Notes: a model not told the origin generated them from the sequence alone. Shown: positions 7,077-13,499, counted from the stretch's first letter. The stretch is DNA of 15,789 nt from an uncultured Clostridia bacterium (GCA_946487985.1 CAMLUY010000006.1:1-15789); one strand, 5' to 3'. Translations and numbers: made by a program.

Positions 7077-7113
7077 AAAAATAACTAACATTTTCATTTT
7101 GTTAGTTATTTTT
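7077..7113 (-). terminator. Terminator after the unknown 272-residue gene
   Basis: A long stem, AAAAATAACTAAC with GTTAGTTATTTTT and an 11-base loop (7090-7100), overlaps the stop codon of the gene ending at 7112. The minus-strand arm ends in a run of T. It isolates that gene from the membrane protein gene that follows. Confidence 0.85.
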
Positions 7114-7930
7114 AAAAGTACCTTTCATCGTCATCGGATTCAGAGCTGTTGTTGTAGATTTCCGCTCGCATTTTATCTAATCTTTTTTCGAAACTTTCAT
7201 ATTGTTTTTTTATTGTATTAAAGTTTTTTATTTGATTGTCTGTATGCCTTAAAAAATCATTTCTGTCACATAGATATACCAAGAATCCAAGCCCATAAAA
7301 ACGTTTGCTGAGCTGCGTTTGGCTGCTGTATTTGAAGCAATTATTGGTTTTCAGCAGCGGCATTTTTAAGTACCGTCTATCACCACGTATTTCAGATTGT
7401 GATAGAGTTTGAATTTCTGAAAATTTAAAACATTTGTAATAAAAGTCCTTGTCCATTACCAAATAGCTTGAACCATCAAACACATATTCTTTGTCATCGT
7501 AATTAAACACACAAATTGAATGTAAAAGACCATCACCGACAGAAAACGGATTAATTCTGCCAAACTTTAAAGTTACATCACCGCTGTATGATAGAGCGAA
7601 TTGATATGCGCAAACATGGCATTTATTTTCAGCGCAATACACGTCACTAAGAAGTCTGTTTGCATTGACAAACTTGCCTTTACCGAAAGATTTTTGAATA
7701 GAGTACCAACCATCTTGTCTTCGCTTGAAGTTTTCTTTAAAGTACTTTTTTTCGCGTATTGTGGTCTGATTGTGCTCATAAAGATATTTGCAAAATTCAT
7801 GAAGCATAAGACAAAAGACTTCCCTATCATTCATAGGCTGAACTTTCAACCTATGTTCCAGCTTTTGTGAATAGGAAACTTCTTCAATCAGTTGCTTTGT
7901 GAGAAATGTCTCGCTATCAAAAATCTTCAT
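7112..7930 (-). CDS. Unknown protein with possible transglutaminase-like Cys-His-Asp triad
   Basis: I do not recognise this 272-residue soluble protein. It has no signal peptide or membrane helix. One pattern stands out. KCHVCAYQFAL (Cys104 or Cys107 at a helix start), LLHSICVF (His137) and EYVFDGSSY (Asp152) are spaced and set like the catalytic Cys, His and Asp of transglutaminase-like proteases. Cys104 with Ala four residues on and a His-Asp gap of 15 fit best. The C-terminal 45 residues are charged and probably coiled coil, ending in an acidic SSESDDDERYF. A perfect TTGACA-17-TATAAT promoter lies so close that the mRNA should begin about one base before ATG 7930, and no Shine-Dalgarno site is present. 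A later start at Met33 (7834) has only a poor site. The gene is a single unit with its own promoter and terminator between yajC and the TIGR04086 gene. Confidence 0.8.
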   Translation of the reverse strand: MKIFDSETFLTKQLIEEVSYSQKLEHRLKVQPMNDREVFCLMLHEFCKYLYEHNQTTIREKKYFKENFKRRQDGWYSIQKSFGKGKFVNANRLLSDVYCAENKCHVCAYQFALSYSGDVTLKFGRINPFSVGDGLLHSICVFNYDDKEYVFDGSSYLVMDKDFYYKCFKFSEIQTLSQSEIRGDRRYLKMPLLKTNNCFKYSSQTQLSKRFYGLGFLVYLCDRNDFLRHTDNQIKNFNTIKKQYESFEKRLDKMRAEIYNNSSESDDDERYF

Positions 7931-7937
7931 CGATTTT

Positions 7938-7966
7938 ATTATACCAAATATGGCTCAGACTGTCAA
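7938..7966 (-). promoter_or_regulatory. Consensus promoter placed for a leaderless mRNA
   Basis: On the minus strand TTGACA (7966-7961), a 17-base spacer, TATAAT (7943-7938). Only 7 bases separate the -10 box from ATG 7930, so a normal start point would give an mRNA beginning at or one base before the start codon. Confidence 0.85.
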
Positions 7967-8001
7967 TATCAATTATCACCGTCTTTGACGCCACTTTTGA
8001 C

Positions 8002-8032
8002 AAAAAATAAAGCCCCAAAAATACGGGACTTT
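8002..8032 (-). terminator. Terminator after yajC
   Basis: An 8-base-pair stem, AAAGTCCC with GGGGCTTT (one G-T wobble, 8-base loop), is followed on the minus strand by six T (8007-8002). It begins three bases after the yajC stop. Confidence 0.9.
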
Positions 8033-8035
8033 AAA

Positions 8036-8497
8036 TTATTTTGACTTTTTATTGCTCTTTTTGTCGTTTTCTGATGATTTTTGTTCGTCTTGTGCAGGCT
8101 GGTCATTTTCAGGCGTTGTTGTCATAGCAGCTGTCTGCTCGGCCCTTTCTGGCTGCGCACTGGAAGCTGCGGCTGCTTGACTTTTTTCCTCTTCTGCCTT
8201 GACCTGTTCCTCATCTTTGAAAACAGTGTAAATCGCATACGCATCAACGGCAATGTAACCTTTTTTGTTGCCTGTACCTGTTTCAATGGTAACAATTTTC
8301 TTGTCTTCTTCCAAATGCAGGTCAACAATCGTTCCGTATACGCCGCTGGTAGTCAATACCTTATCGCCACGTTTGAGCGAATTTGTCTGCTCTTGAACGC
8401 GTTGATTTTCCTTTCTGTTTCGGTGCGAAATGAGGATTGGATAAATGATTATCAAAAGTACGATAAAAACAATCAAAACAATCTGTGTAGCATTCAT
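8036..8497 (-). CDS. yajC: Preprotein translocase subunit YajC with extended tail
   Basis: YajC is the small single-helix member of the SecDF-YajC complex. The 153-residue product has one membrane helix at about 5-24 and a basic stretch SHRNRKENQR. The family core LKRGDKVLTTSGVYGTI follows, then a small beta-rich domain to about residue 95. Beyond this is a tail of nearly 55 residues rich in Ala, Gln, Glu, Ser and Lys that most YajC proteins, usually 85-110 residues, lack. AGGAGG precedes ATG 8497 at good spacing. It lies 82 bases after the thrS stop. No strong terminator is visible between them, so thrS and yajC may share transcripts, although TTGAAA-16-TAATCT in the gap is a possible promoter. 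It is separated from secDF by two genes. Confidence 0.94.
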   Translation of the reverse strand: MNATQIVLIVFIVLLIIIYPILISHRNRKENQRVQEQTNSLKRGDKVLTTSGVYGTIVDLHLEEDKKIVTIETGTGNKKGYIAVDAYAIYTVFKDEEQVKAEEEKSQAAAASSAQPERAEQTAAMTTTPENDQPAQDEQKSSENDKKSNKKSK

Positions 8498-8579
8498 GAT
8501 TTTTGCCTCCTGTTTTTTTGCAAATTTATTTTGCAGAACTAGATTACCATAATTATATTGGATTTCAAAATAAATTTAC

Positions 8580-10319
8580 CTATATTTTCTTAGTTTTTAT
8601 CTCATTTTGAAGTCGCTCGATAAAATCTGACAATTTCAGACCCGACTTATTTTCAAAGCCACGCCCCCTTATTGAAATTGTCTGAGATTTTTCCTCTTCG
8701 TCACCAACGATGATGAGGTATGGAATTTTCATTGACAATGCTTCACGGATTTTGTAGCCAATCTTTTCATTTCGGTTATCGCATTCAGCGCGAAGTCCGA
8801 TATAAAACAGCTGCTTGCGAATTTTTTCCGCATAGTCAACATTTCTTTCTGTAAGAGAAAGCACACGTACCTGCTCTGGTGCAAGCCAAAGTGGGAACGC
8901 ACCTGCAAAGTTTTCAATCAACAGGCCTATGAAGCGTTCAAGTGAGCCATAAACAACTCTGTGTATCATAATCGGGCGATGTTTTTCGCCATCTTCACCA
9001 ACATATTCAAGGTCAAAGCGCTGTGGAAGTTGGAAGTCAAGTTGAATTGTTCCACATTGCCAAGTACGACCAAGAGTATCTGTAAGGTGGAAGTCAATTT
9101 TTGGCCCATAGAACGCGCCATCACCCTCATTGATGATGTAGTCAAGGTTAAGCTCATCAAGTGCATCTTTCAGCCCCTGGGTTGCAAGCTCCCAATCCTC
9201 ATCGCTGCCCATACTATTTTCTGGTCTTGTCGAAAGCTCGACATGATACTCAAAGCCGAATACTTTGTAAACAGTATCAATCAGGTTTACTACCCCTTTT
9301 ATTTCCTCTTTAATTTGCTCTGGGGTCATAAAGATATGGGCATCGTCTTGCGTGAAGCTGCGTACGCGCAAAAGGCCGCCAAGCTCGCCTGATTTCTCAT
9401 ATCTATGAACAAGTCCAAGCTCGCCGATACGAAGCGGCAAATCGCGGTATGAATGCTGCTCGTTTTTATACACAAGCACTCCACCTGGGCAATTCATTGG
9501 CTTGATAGCATAAACGTCGTCATCAATGATTGAAGTGTACATATTGCTTTTATAATGTTCCCAATGCCCTGATGTCTCCCATAGATGACGATTAAGCATA
9601 ATCGGGGTCATGATCTCTTGGTATCCTGCCTGACGATGAAGCTCACGCCAATAGTCAATAAGTGTATTTCGAACAATCATGCCATTTGGCAGATAGAATG
9701 GGAAACCAGGGCCTTCTGGTGAAATCATGAAAAGTTTAAGCTCTTTGCCAAGCTTGCGATTGTCACGCTTTTTTGCCTCTTCAAGCATTGCGATGTGGTC
9801 GGCAAGCTCTTTCTTTGTTTTGAAAGCATAGCAGTACACTCTTTGAAGCATTTTATTTTTTTCATCTCCACGCCAATATGCGCCGTTTACGCTATGGATT
9901 TTGAAACCATAGTTTTGAAGATTTCGTGTTGATTCAACATGAGGTCCACGGCAAAGGTCGAAGAAGTCGTCGCCTGTGTAATAAAGCGACACCTCCTCAT
10001 TTTCAGGAAGCTCATTGATAATTTCTGTTTTGTACTCATTGCCAGCAAAAAGGTTGAGCGCGTCCTCTTTTGAAACCACTTTGCGTGTGAAAGACTCCCC
10101 TTTATTGATGATTTCTTTCATCTTCTTTTCAATCATATCAAATTCATCTGGGGTGATTGAATGATCAAGGTCGATATCATAGTAAAATCCATCTTCAATG
10201 GCAGGGCCAATGGTAAGCTTGGTCTGTGGATAAAGCTGCAACAGAGCTTTTGCAAGCACATGTGCAAGCGAATGACGTGACTTTTCTAGAACTTCATCTT
10301 TGACTTTTTTTATTTCCAT
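8580..10319 (-). CDS. thrS: Threonyl-tRNA synthetase lacking the TGS domain
   Basis: ThrRS charges tRNA-Thr with threonine and edits misacylated serine. The 579-residue product starts almost at the editing domain: HSLAHVLA gives His16 and His20, and DLCRGPHVEST gives Cys123 and His127 (E. coli C182/H186). The class II core shows the zinc ligands in MNCPGG, DDAHIF and MIHRVVYG, motif 2 around GLVHRYEKSG and motif 3 in GSLERFIGLLIE. The C-terminal anticodon-binding domain ends the protein. The start at ATG 10319 is set by the AAAGGAGAG site. The 32-codon upstream extension is T-box RNA and is rejected. The N-terminal TGS domain (about 60 residues) is therefore absent. Expression is controlled by the T-box leader. 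The stop is TAG. Confidence 0.97.
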   Translation of the reverse strand: MEIKKVKDEVLEKSRHSLAHVLAKALLQLYPQTKLTIGPAIEDGFYYDIDLDHSITPDEFDMIEKKMKEIINKGESFTRKVVSKEDALNLFAGNEYKTEIINELPENEEVSLYYTGDDFFDLCRGPHVESTRNLQNYGFKIHSVNGAYWRGDEKNKMLQRVYCYAFKTKKELADHIAMLEEAKKRDNRKLGKELKLFMISPEGPGFPFYLPNGMIVRNTLIDYWRELHRQAGYQEIMTPIMLNRHLWETSGHWEHYKSNMYTSIIDDDVYAIKPMNCPGGVLVYKNEQHSYRDLPLRIGELGLVHRYEKSGELGGLLRVRSFTQDDAHIFMTPEQIKEEIKGVVNLIDTVYKVFGFEYHVELSTRPENSMGSDEDWELATQGLKDALDELNLDYIINEGDGAFYGPKIDFHLTDTLGRTWQCGTIQLDFQLPQRFDLEYVGEDGEKHRPIMIHRVVYGSLERFIGLLIENFAGAFPLWLAPEQVRVLSLTERNVDYAEKIRKQLFYIGLRAECDNRNEKIGYKIREALSMKIPYLIIVGDEEEKSQTISIRGRGFENKSGLKLSDFIERLQNEIKTKKI

Positions 10320-10537
10320 TTTTACTCTCCTTTTTTGGGCATCAAAAAACGCCCTTAATAATTTAAGGACGATTTGTTTCAAACCGCGGTTCCACCTTAA
10401 TTGCAAGATTGCCACTCAATTTCTTCACTTTTCATCACAATAGTGGTTTCAGCAGTATCACCGCTAAGATTTTTCACCAACCAATCTTTCTCTGAACGCA
10501 ATAATGATATGCCTACTTGTCTGTTGCTCCAAGTTTT
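10320..10537 (-). ncRNA. Threonine T-box riboswitch leader of thrS
   Basis: The leader senses uncharged tRNA-Thr. The T-box sequence AAGGTGGAACCGCGG lies at 10398-10384 on the minus strand and contains the UGGA that pairs with the tRNA acceptor end. Stem I upstream has an AAGTAGGC segment resembling the S-turn AGUA. It also has GAAACCACT, where ACC (10447-10445) after GAA is the likely specifier codon, a threonine codon. The adjacent ACT would also read Thr. The terminator hairpin follows the T-box, and the thrS ribosome site lies beyond it, so uncharged tRNA should allow read-through. Confidence 0.93.
10344..10371 (-). terminator. T-box-controlled terminator
   Basis: CGTCCTTAA (10371-10363) pairs with TTAAGGGCG (10358-10350), with one G-T wobble and a 4-base loop. 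Six T (10349-10344) follow on the minus strand. Antiterminator formation with the T-box sequence would prevent it. Confidence 0.9.
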
Positions 10538-10543
10538 AATAAC

Positions 10544-10572
10544 ATTTTATCACTGAGCACATAAATTGTCAA
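10544..10572 (-). promoter_or_regulatory. Promoter of the thrS T-box transcript
   Basis: On the minus strand TTGACA (10572-10567), 17 bases, TAAAAT (10549-10544). The expected start near 10537 marks the 5' end of the T-box RNA. The -35 box lies 17 bases beyond the ytxC stop. Confidence 0.85.
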
Positions 10573-10589
10573 CAATATTACAAATTTTT

Positions 10590-11351
10590 TTAATGTTTTT
10601 TTCGCAAAATGCAAGGTGCAGCGCTGACAACGCTGACGCGTTCTTCAAAAATCTGCTTTATTAAATTGATTGCATTGCTTGATTCTTTAAAATATAGATT
10701 TATTTTTTGTGGCGAGAGGTCAATAACTGATGAAATCATGCTTTCATCATTGAACACCCTGTTTTCATACTGTTGGTCTTCATGGAGAAAAATTTTATAT
10801 CCTTCATCTTCTTTGACAATACTGATTTCGTCTTCGCATATGTCCAAATTATCAATTAAAAATTTCAAAAGGTCGATAAAGCTTTCGCTTGAAATAAGAT
10901 AGTCGCGATTTTCATTGGAAAGAGCAATCAGTTCAGCCCACTTGTCCTGCAATGGCTTTAAGCGAAAATGATAAAAGGATTCGATAAAAACATCTTGGTC
11001 AAGGTTGAGGTTTTTTCGTATTATGAATTTATCGGTTTCTTTATCAAAATTAAGCAGCGCTTTTTTAAATGCCGTCATGCCAATTTTATCATGCTCTGGC
11101 AAAAAAAGATGCTTGTTCAAAAAATCAAGTTTGAAGTTGGTGCAAATAAGTTCGATGATACAAGAAGACAAAATCATTGATACCTGATGTTTGTCCCGTT
11201 CAGACACTCCAACCAAAATAGAAAAATAACCATTATCTTCATTCTTTGTTACCACGCCGCCAAGCTCTTGTATTGGCGGTATGATCGCTTTAAGCAAAAT
11301 GTTGCCAAGCGCAATATTCTCAGATAAAAGGTTCAGAGATATCTCCCACAT
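10590..11351 (-). CDS. ytxC: YtxC-like protein
   Basis: A 253-residue protein resembling YtxC, annotated as a sporulation-associated protein of unknown biochemical role in Bacillus and Clostridia and often found just upstream of thrS, as here. Supporting features are the DVFIESFYHFRLKPLQDKW helix, the following SESFIDLLKFLIDN helix, and the final strand-helix unit SPQKINLYF, then IKQIFEERV. Family members commonly end R-V-x-x-C-x-x-C with further cysteines. Here the end reads ERVSVVSAAPCILRKKH, so most of those cysteines are gone. The start ATG 11351 has AAAGGAG at good spacing, and a 10-residue upstream extension is rejected. A weak TTGAAA-16-TATTTT (11417-11390) could be its promoter. It diverges from the lipoprotein gene. 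It hints that the organism, or its ancestors, could sporulate. Confidence 0.75.
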   Translation of the reverse strand: MWEISLNLLSENIALGNILLKAIIPPIQELGGVVTKNEDNGYFSILVGVSERDKHQVSMILSSCIIELICTNFKLDFLNKHLFLPEHDKIGMTAFKKALLNFDKETDKFIIRKNLNLDQDVFIESFYHFRLKPLQDKWAELIALSNENRDYLISSESFIDLLKFLIDNLDICEDEISIVKEDEGYKIFLHEDQQYENRVFNDESMISSVIDLSPQKINLYFKESSNAINLIKQIFEERVSVVSAAPCILRKKH

Positions 11352-11426
11352 AAAAACTCCTTTCAAGGATATAATATGCAAGGATTAAAAAAATACACTT
11401 ATAAATCAAAATTTCAAGCAAATAAT

Positions 11427-11455
11427 TTGACAAATGTGCGAAAATGATTGATAAT
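11427..11455 (+). promoter_or_regulatory. Promoter of the lipoprotein gene
   Basis: TTGACA (11427-11432), 17 bases, GATAAT (11450-11455). The expected start near 11462 gives a 17-base leader that holds the AAAGGGGG ribosome site. Confidence 0.75.
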
Positions 11456-11478
11456 ATTATATGTAAAAAGGGGGTAAT

Positions 11479-12219
11479 ATGAGAAAAATATTCAAAGCTT
11501 TAATAGCGGTACTTTGTATTTGCCCCGCTCTGCTGCTATCTGCATGCGGCACGACATCATACTATACAATAACGGCCTCATCAAGCGACATCGTCCTTGG
11601 CACTGTTTTGGGCGCACTTTCACAGTCTCGCCAAAGTGGTGGTACTGTTGTAAATTTTGTAGCCAAAGAAAACGCAGCAAGCACAAATCCCTTCCTTTGC
11701 TGGGTTAAAAACAATATAGATATTGCAAGTCAGTCAAAAGAGTTGACTTTGACATACAGCAGCCAAACAGAAGGCTCATATACAGCAGTCTTTGCCGAGC
11801 AGTTGCCAGAGCAGATGATGTATGCCGTTTTAAGAAGCGTTGAATATGAAAGACCTGGCGATGTGGATAAAATTGATTTTACCATTAATTACGCACGAAC
11901 AGTAAGCGGAAGCAGCGACTATATCAAATTTGAAAGCGGGTCAATAGATGACGGGGCAATTTACAGCGGCAGCAAAAGTTCAGTGATCTATTTTGGAAAC
12001 GCTATTGATGTCAATAATTTCAGATACCGATTTAATGTAGATGTTACATTGACTGGATATGACCAGAGCCTGACGCAATATTCATTTGATTTCAGCGAAA
12101 TGATTATGAACGACTCGTTTGACACCAACTGGCAAAAAGTAATTACTGCCCAAGACCCTCAAACAGGCTCAACAATGATTCTGACATTTGAAAAACTCAA
12201 CCCAAGCACTTTCAACTAA
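11479..12219 (+). CDS. Secreted lipoprotein of unknown function
   Basis: A 246-residue protein with a basic start (MRKIFK), a hydrophobic core and the lipobox LLSAC, which places the lipidated cysteine at 23. It should be anchored to the outer face of the membrane. The mature part is rich in Ser, Thr, Tyr and alternating hydrophobic residues (for example DKIDFTINYARTV and FRYRFNVDVTLTGYD), suggesting a beta-sandwich or other extracellular beta fold. I see no catalytic motif, repeat or family signature. The gene stands alone, opposite in direction to its neighbours, with its own promoter and ribosome site AAAGGGGG before ATG 11479 and a terminator 40 bases after its TAA stop. Function cannot be given from the sequence. 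Confidence 0.85.
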   Translation: MRKIFKALIAVLCICPALLLSACGTTSYYTITASSSDIVLGTVLGALSQSRQSGGTVVNFVAKENAASTNPFLCWVKNNIDIASQSKELTLTYSSQTEGSYTAVFAEQLPEQMMYAVLRSVEYERPGDVDKIDFTINYARTVSGSSDYIKFESGSIDDGAIYSGSKSSVIYFGNAIDVNNFRYRFNVDVTLTGYDQSLTQYSFDFSEMIMNDSFDTNWQKVITAQDPQTGSTMILTFEKLNPSTFN

Positions 12220-12252
12220 TCGCCAAAAACTAAAAATAAACAATAAAACAAA

Positions 12253-12285
12253 AAATAAAAGAAGACTGATTGTCTTCTTCTATTT
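12253..12285. terminator. Bidirectional terminator of lipoprotein and 42-residue genes
   Basis: A 7-base-pair perfect stem, AGAAGAC with GTCTTCT (12260-12266 and 12272-12278, loop TGATT), is flanked by T-rich sequence in both directions. The T-run is stronger on the minus strand (TTTTATTTTTTG), after the small gene that ends at 12296. Confidence 0.8.
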
Positions 12286-12295
12286 TGGCTGAAAA

Positions 12296-12424
12296 CTACT
12301 TTCCGCAGTCTTTAGCTGATGACTTTGTGCTGCTTTTTGCTTCTTTTGAAGCTTCAACAGCCTGTGACTTGGTCATCTTGGCATTTTTGGCCGATTTCCC
12401 TGCTTTGGAACTTTTACCAAACAT
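12296..12424 (-). CDS. Small Lys/Ser/Ala-rich 42-residue protein
   Basis: A short gene overlooked by length filters. ATG 12424 is preceded by a full AGGAGGTG ribosome site at ideal spacing, the frame ends in TAG at 12296, and a terminator follows 11 bases later, which together argue strongly for translation. The product starts MFGKSSKAGKSAKNAKMTKSQ and ends SSAKDCGK. It is very basic (about 12 Lys of 42), has no aromatic residue except Phe2, no hydrophobic segment, and a single Cys near the C-terminus. It is probably disordered and may bind nucleic acid or ribosomes. That is inference from composition. A hairpin sits in its leader. I do not recognise the family. Confidence 0.7.
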   Translation of the reverse strand: MFGKSSKAGKSAKNAKMTKSQAVEASKEAKSSTKSSAKDCGK

Positions 12425-12444
12425 AGTTTTCACCTCCTGTTCTT

Positions 12445-12461
12445 CAAGGTTTATCACCTTG
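12445..12461 (-). promoter_or_regulatory. Hairpin before the 42-residue gene
   Basis: A perfect 6-base-pair inverted repeat, CAAGGT/ACCTTG with a 5-base loop, lies 6 bases upstream of the small gene's AGGAGG site (12438-12433). It could be an RNA hairpin that controls translation or a DNA operator. No convincing promoter was found in the 110 bases above it. Confidence 0.45.
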
Positions 12462-12528
12462 TAATATCATTATGGTTGAAAATAAAGATTTTATACACAA
12501 AATAGCGCAGTAAATTATTTTATTTTAC

Positions 12529-12560
12529 AAAAAAAGCAGACGCAAAAACGTCCGCTTTTT
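12529..12560 (-). terminator. Terminator of ruvX-DUF1292
   Basis: A 12-base-pair stem, AAAAAGCGGACG with CGTCTGCTTTTT (one G-T wobble, 6-base loop), ends in seven T on the minus strand (12535-12529). It lies 14 bases after the DUF1292 stop. Confidence 0.92.
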
Positions 12561-12573
12561 AAACATTTTTTGA

Positions 12574-13008
12574 TTATTTTTTAGGCTTGCTTTTTCCTGC
12601 AACTTTTGCAGTTGATGAAGTTGTCTTTTTAGCGGCTGGCTTTTTTGTAGCTGGTTTTTCTTCTTTTTGAGCCTCTTCAAGAAGGTCGTAGTACTTGTCG
12701 AAAACTGCGATTGCAACTTCCTCATCTTCCTCGACTTTGATGATTGAATTACCATCTTTATCTTGGTCAACTACAAAAACGATTGCCTCATCGTCTGCAA
12801 TGCCATCAATTTTATCAAGTGGCTTCAAAACGCAGTACAGTCTTTTTTCCTTGCGAACTTCGTGAGGAATCACAGCAACTTGTTCAAATGTAAGCTGCTT
12901 GCCATTCTCATCAACAAGCACGATTGGATCTTTATTGTCCTGGTCAAGAAGTACGTCAAGGATATCGATCTGTTTCAAATCCTCGTTTTGTGTTTTCTTT
13001 TCTTCCAT
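12574..13008 (-). CDS. DUF1292 (YrzB-like) protein with Lys/Ala tail
   Basis: A 144-residue acidic protein of the DUF1292 family, whose role is unknown. Typical features are the IVLVDENGKQLTFEQVAVI start of the domain, YCVLKPLD, the EAIVFVVDQDKDGN turn and VEEDEEVAIAVFDKYYDLL. In many Bacillota, including B. subtilis yrrK-yrzB, it follows the ruvX gene, and it does so here 14 bases downstream. After the domain (ending near residue 113) comes a 30-residue tail rich in Lys, Ala, Thr and Pro (KPATKKPAAKKTTSST and on) that the standard family does not need. AGGGGA precedes ATG 13008, and the gene closes a two-gene operon with a strong terminator. Confidence 0.9.
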   Translation of the reverse strand: MEEKKTQNEDLKQIDILDVLLDQDNKDPIVLVDENGKQLTFEQVAVIPHEVRKEKRLYCVLKPLDKIDGIADDEAIVFVVDQDKDGNSIIKVEEDEEVAIAVFDKYYDLLEEAQKEEKPATKKPAAKKTTSSTAKVAGKSKPKK

Positions 13009-13022
13009 TTTAAATTCCCCTT

Positions 13023-13439
13023 TTATAAATTGTCAATGTAAGTTTGCAAAATTATTTGCGCTGATATTTTATCAATGAGTTCTTTACGCTTTTCCCTTCT
13101 GACCCCGCTTGAAATGAGAAGCTCTTCTGCTTCGGCCGAGGTTAAGCGCTCATCAACAAAATGTACTTGCACACCGGAAAATTCAGATATGCGCTTGCCT
13201 ATCATTCTGTGCAACTTTGCCCGATCACCTTCGGTGCCGTCCATATTCAAAGGCAACCCCATCGCAACTTCGTCAACATTGTAATCTTTGATGATTTTAT
13301 CAATGTGCGCTATCGCATCGTCTATGCCTTTGTTTTTGTACACCTCAAACGGACTTGAAATAATGCACAATTCGTCTGACAAGGCAATGCCAATACGAAC
13401 ATCACCATAATCAATGCCCATTTTCCTATGTCTTTGCAT
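13023..13439 (-). CDS. ruvX: Putative Holliday junction resolvase RuvX/YqgF family
   Basis: An RNase H-fold nuclease of the YqgF/RuvX/YrrK family, linked to pre-16S rRNA 5' end maturation in E. coli and proposed as a Holliday junction resolvase. The 138-residue product has the expected metal-site segments: GIDYGDVRIGIA (first Asp), VAMGLPLNMDGTEG, FVDERLTSAEAEELL (Glu) and LIDKISAQIILQTYID (last Asp). ATG 13439 has GGAG 5 bases upstream. Met7 (MGIDYG) is where many homologues would start but lacks a site. A TTGACT-17-TATATT promoter sits so close that the mRNA leader would be only about 9 bases, with GGAG at its very 5' end. It forms an operon with the DUF1292 gene. Confidence 0.94.
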   Translation of the reverse strand: MQRHRKMGIDYGDVRIGIALSDELCIISSPFEVYKNKGIDDAIAHIDKIIKDYNVDEVAMGLPLNMDGTEGDRAKLHRMIGKRISEFSGVQVHFVDERLTSAEAEELLISSGVRREKRKELIDKISAQIILQTYIDNL

Positions 13440-13454
13440 TACATCTCCATAATA

Positions 13455-13483
13455 AATATAGCTCTTTTAGCATATTTAGTCAA
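13455..13483 (-). promoter_or_regulatory. Promoter of ruvX-DUF1292
   Basis: On the minus strand TTGACT (13483-13478), 17 bases, TATATT (13460-13455). The expected start near 13448 leaves a leader of about 9 bases, with the GGAG site (13448-13445) at the mRNA's first bases. Confidence 0.75.
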
Positions 13484-13499
13484 ACAAAATTGAGTAATT

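Noticed and set aside
8519..8542. TGCAAA/TTTGCA inverted repeat between thrS and yajC as a terminator
   Set aside because: The stem is AT-rich and lacks a T-run on the minus strand, so it is unlikely to stop transcription.
10320..10415. 32-codon in-frame extension upstream of thrS
   Set aside because: It covers the T-box terminator and T-box sequence, has no ribosome site, and encodes nothing like a TGS domain. The AAAGGAGAG site sets the start at 10319.
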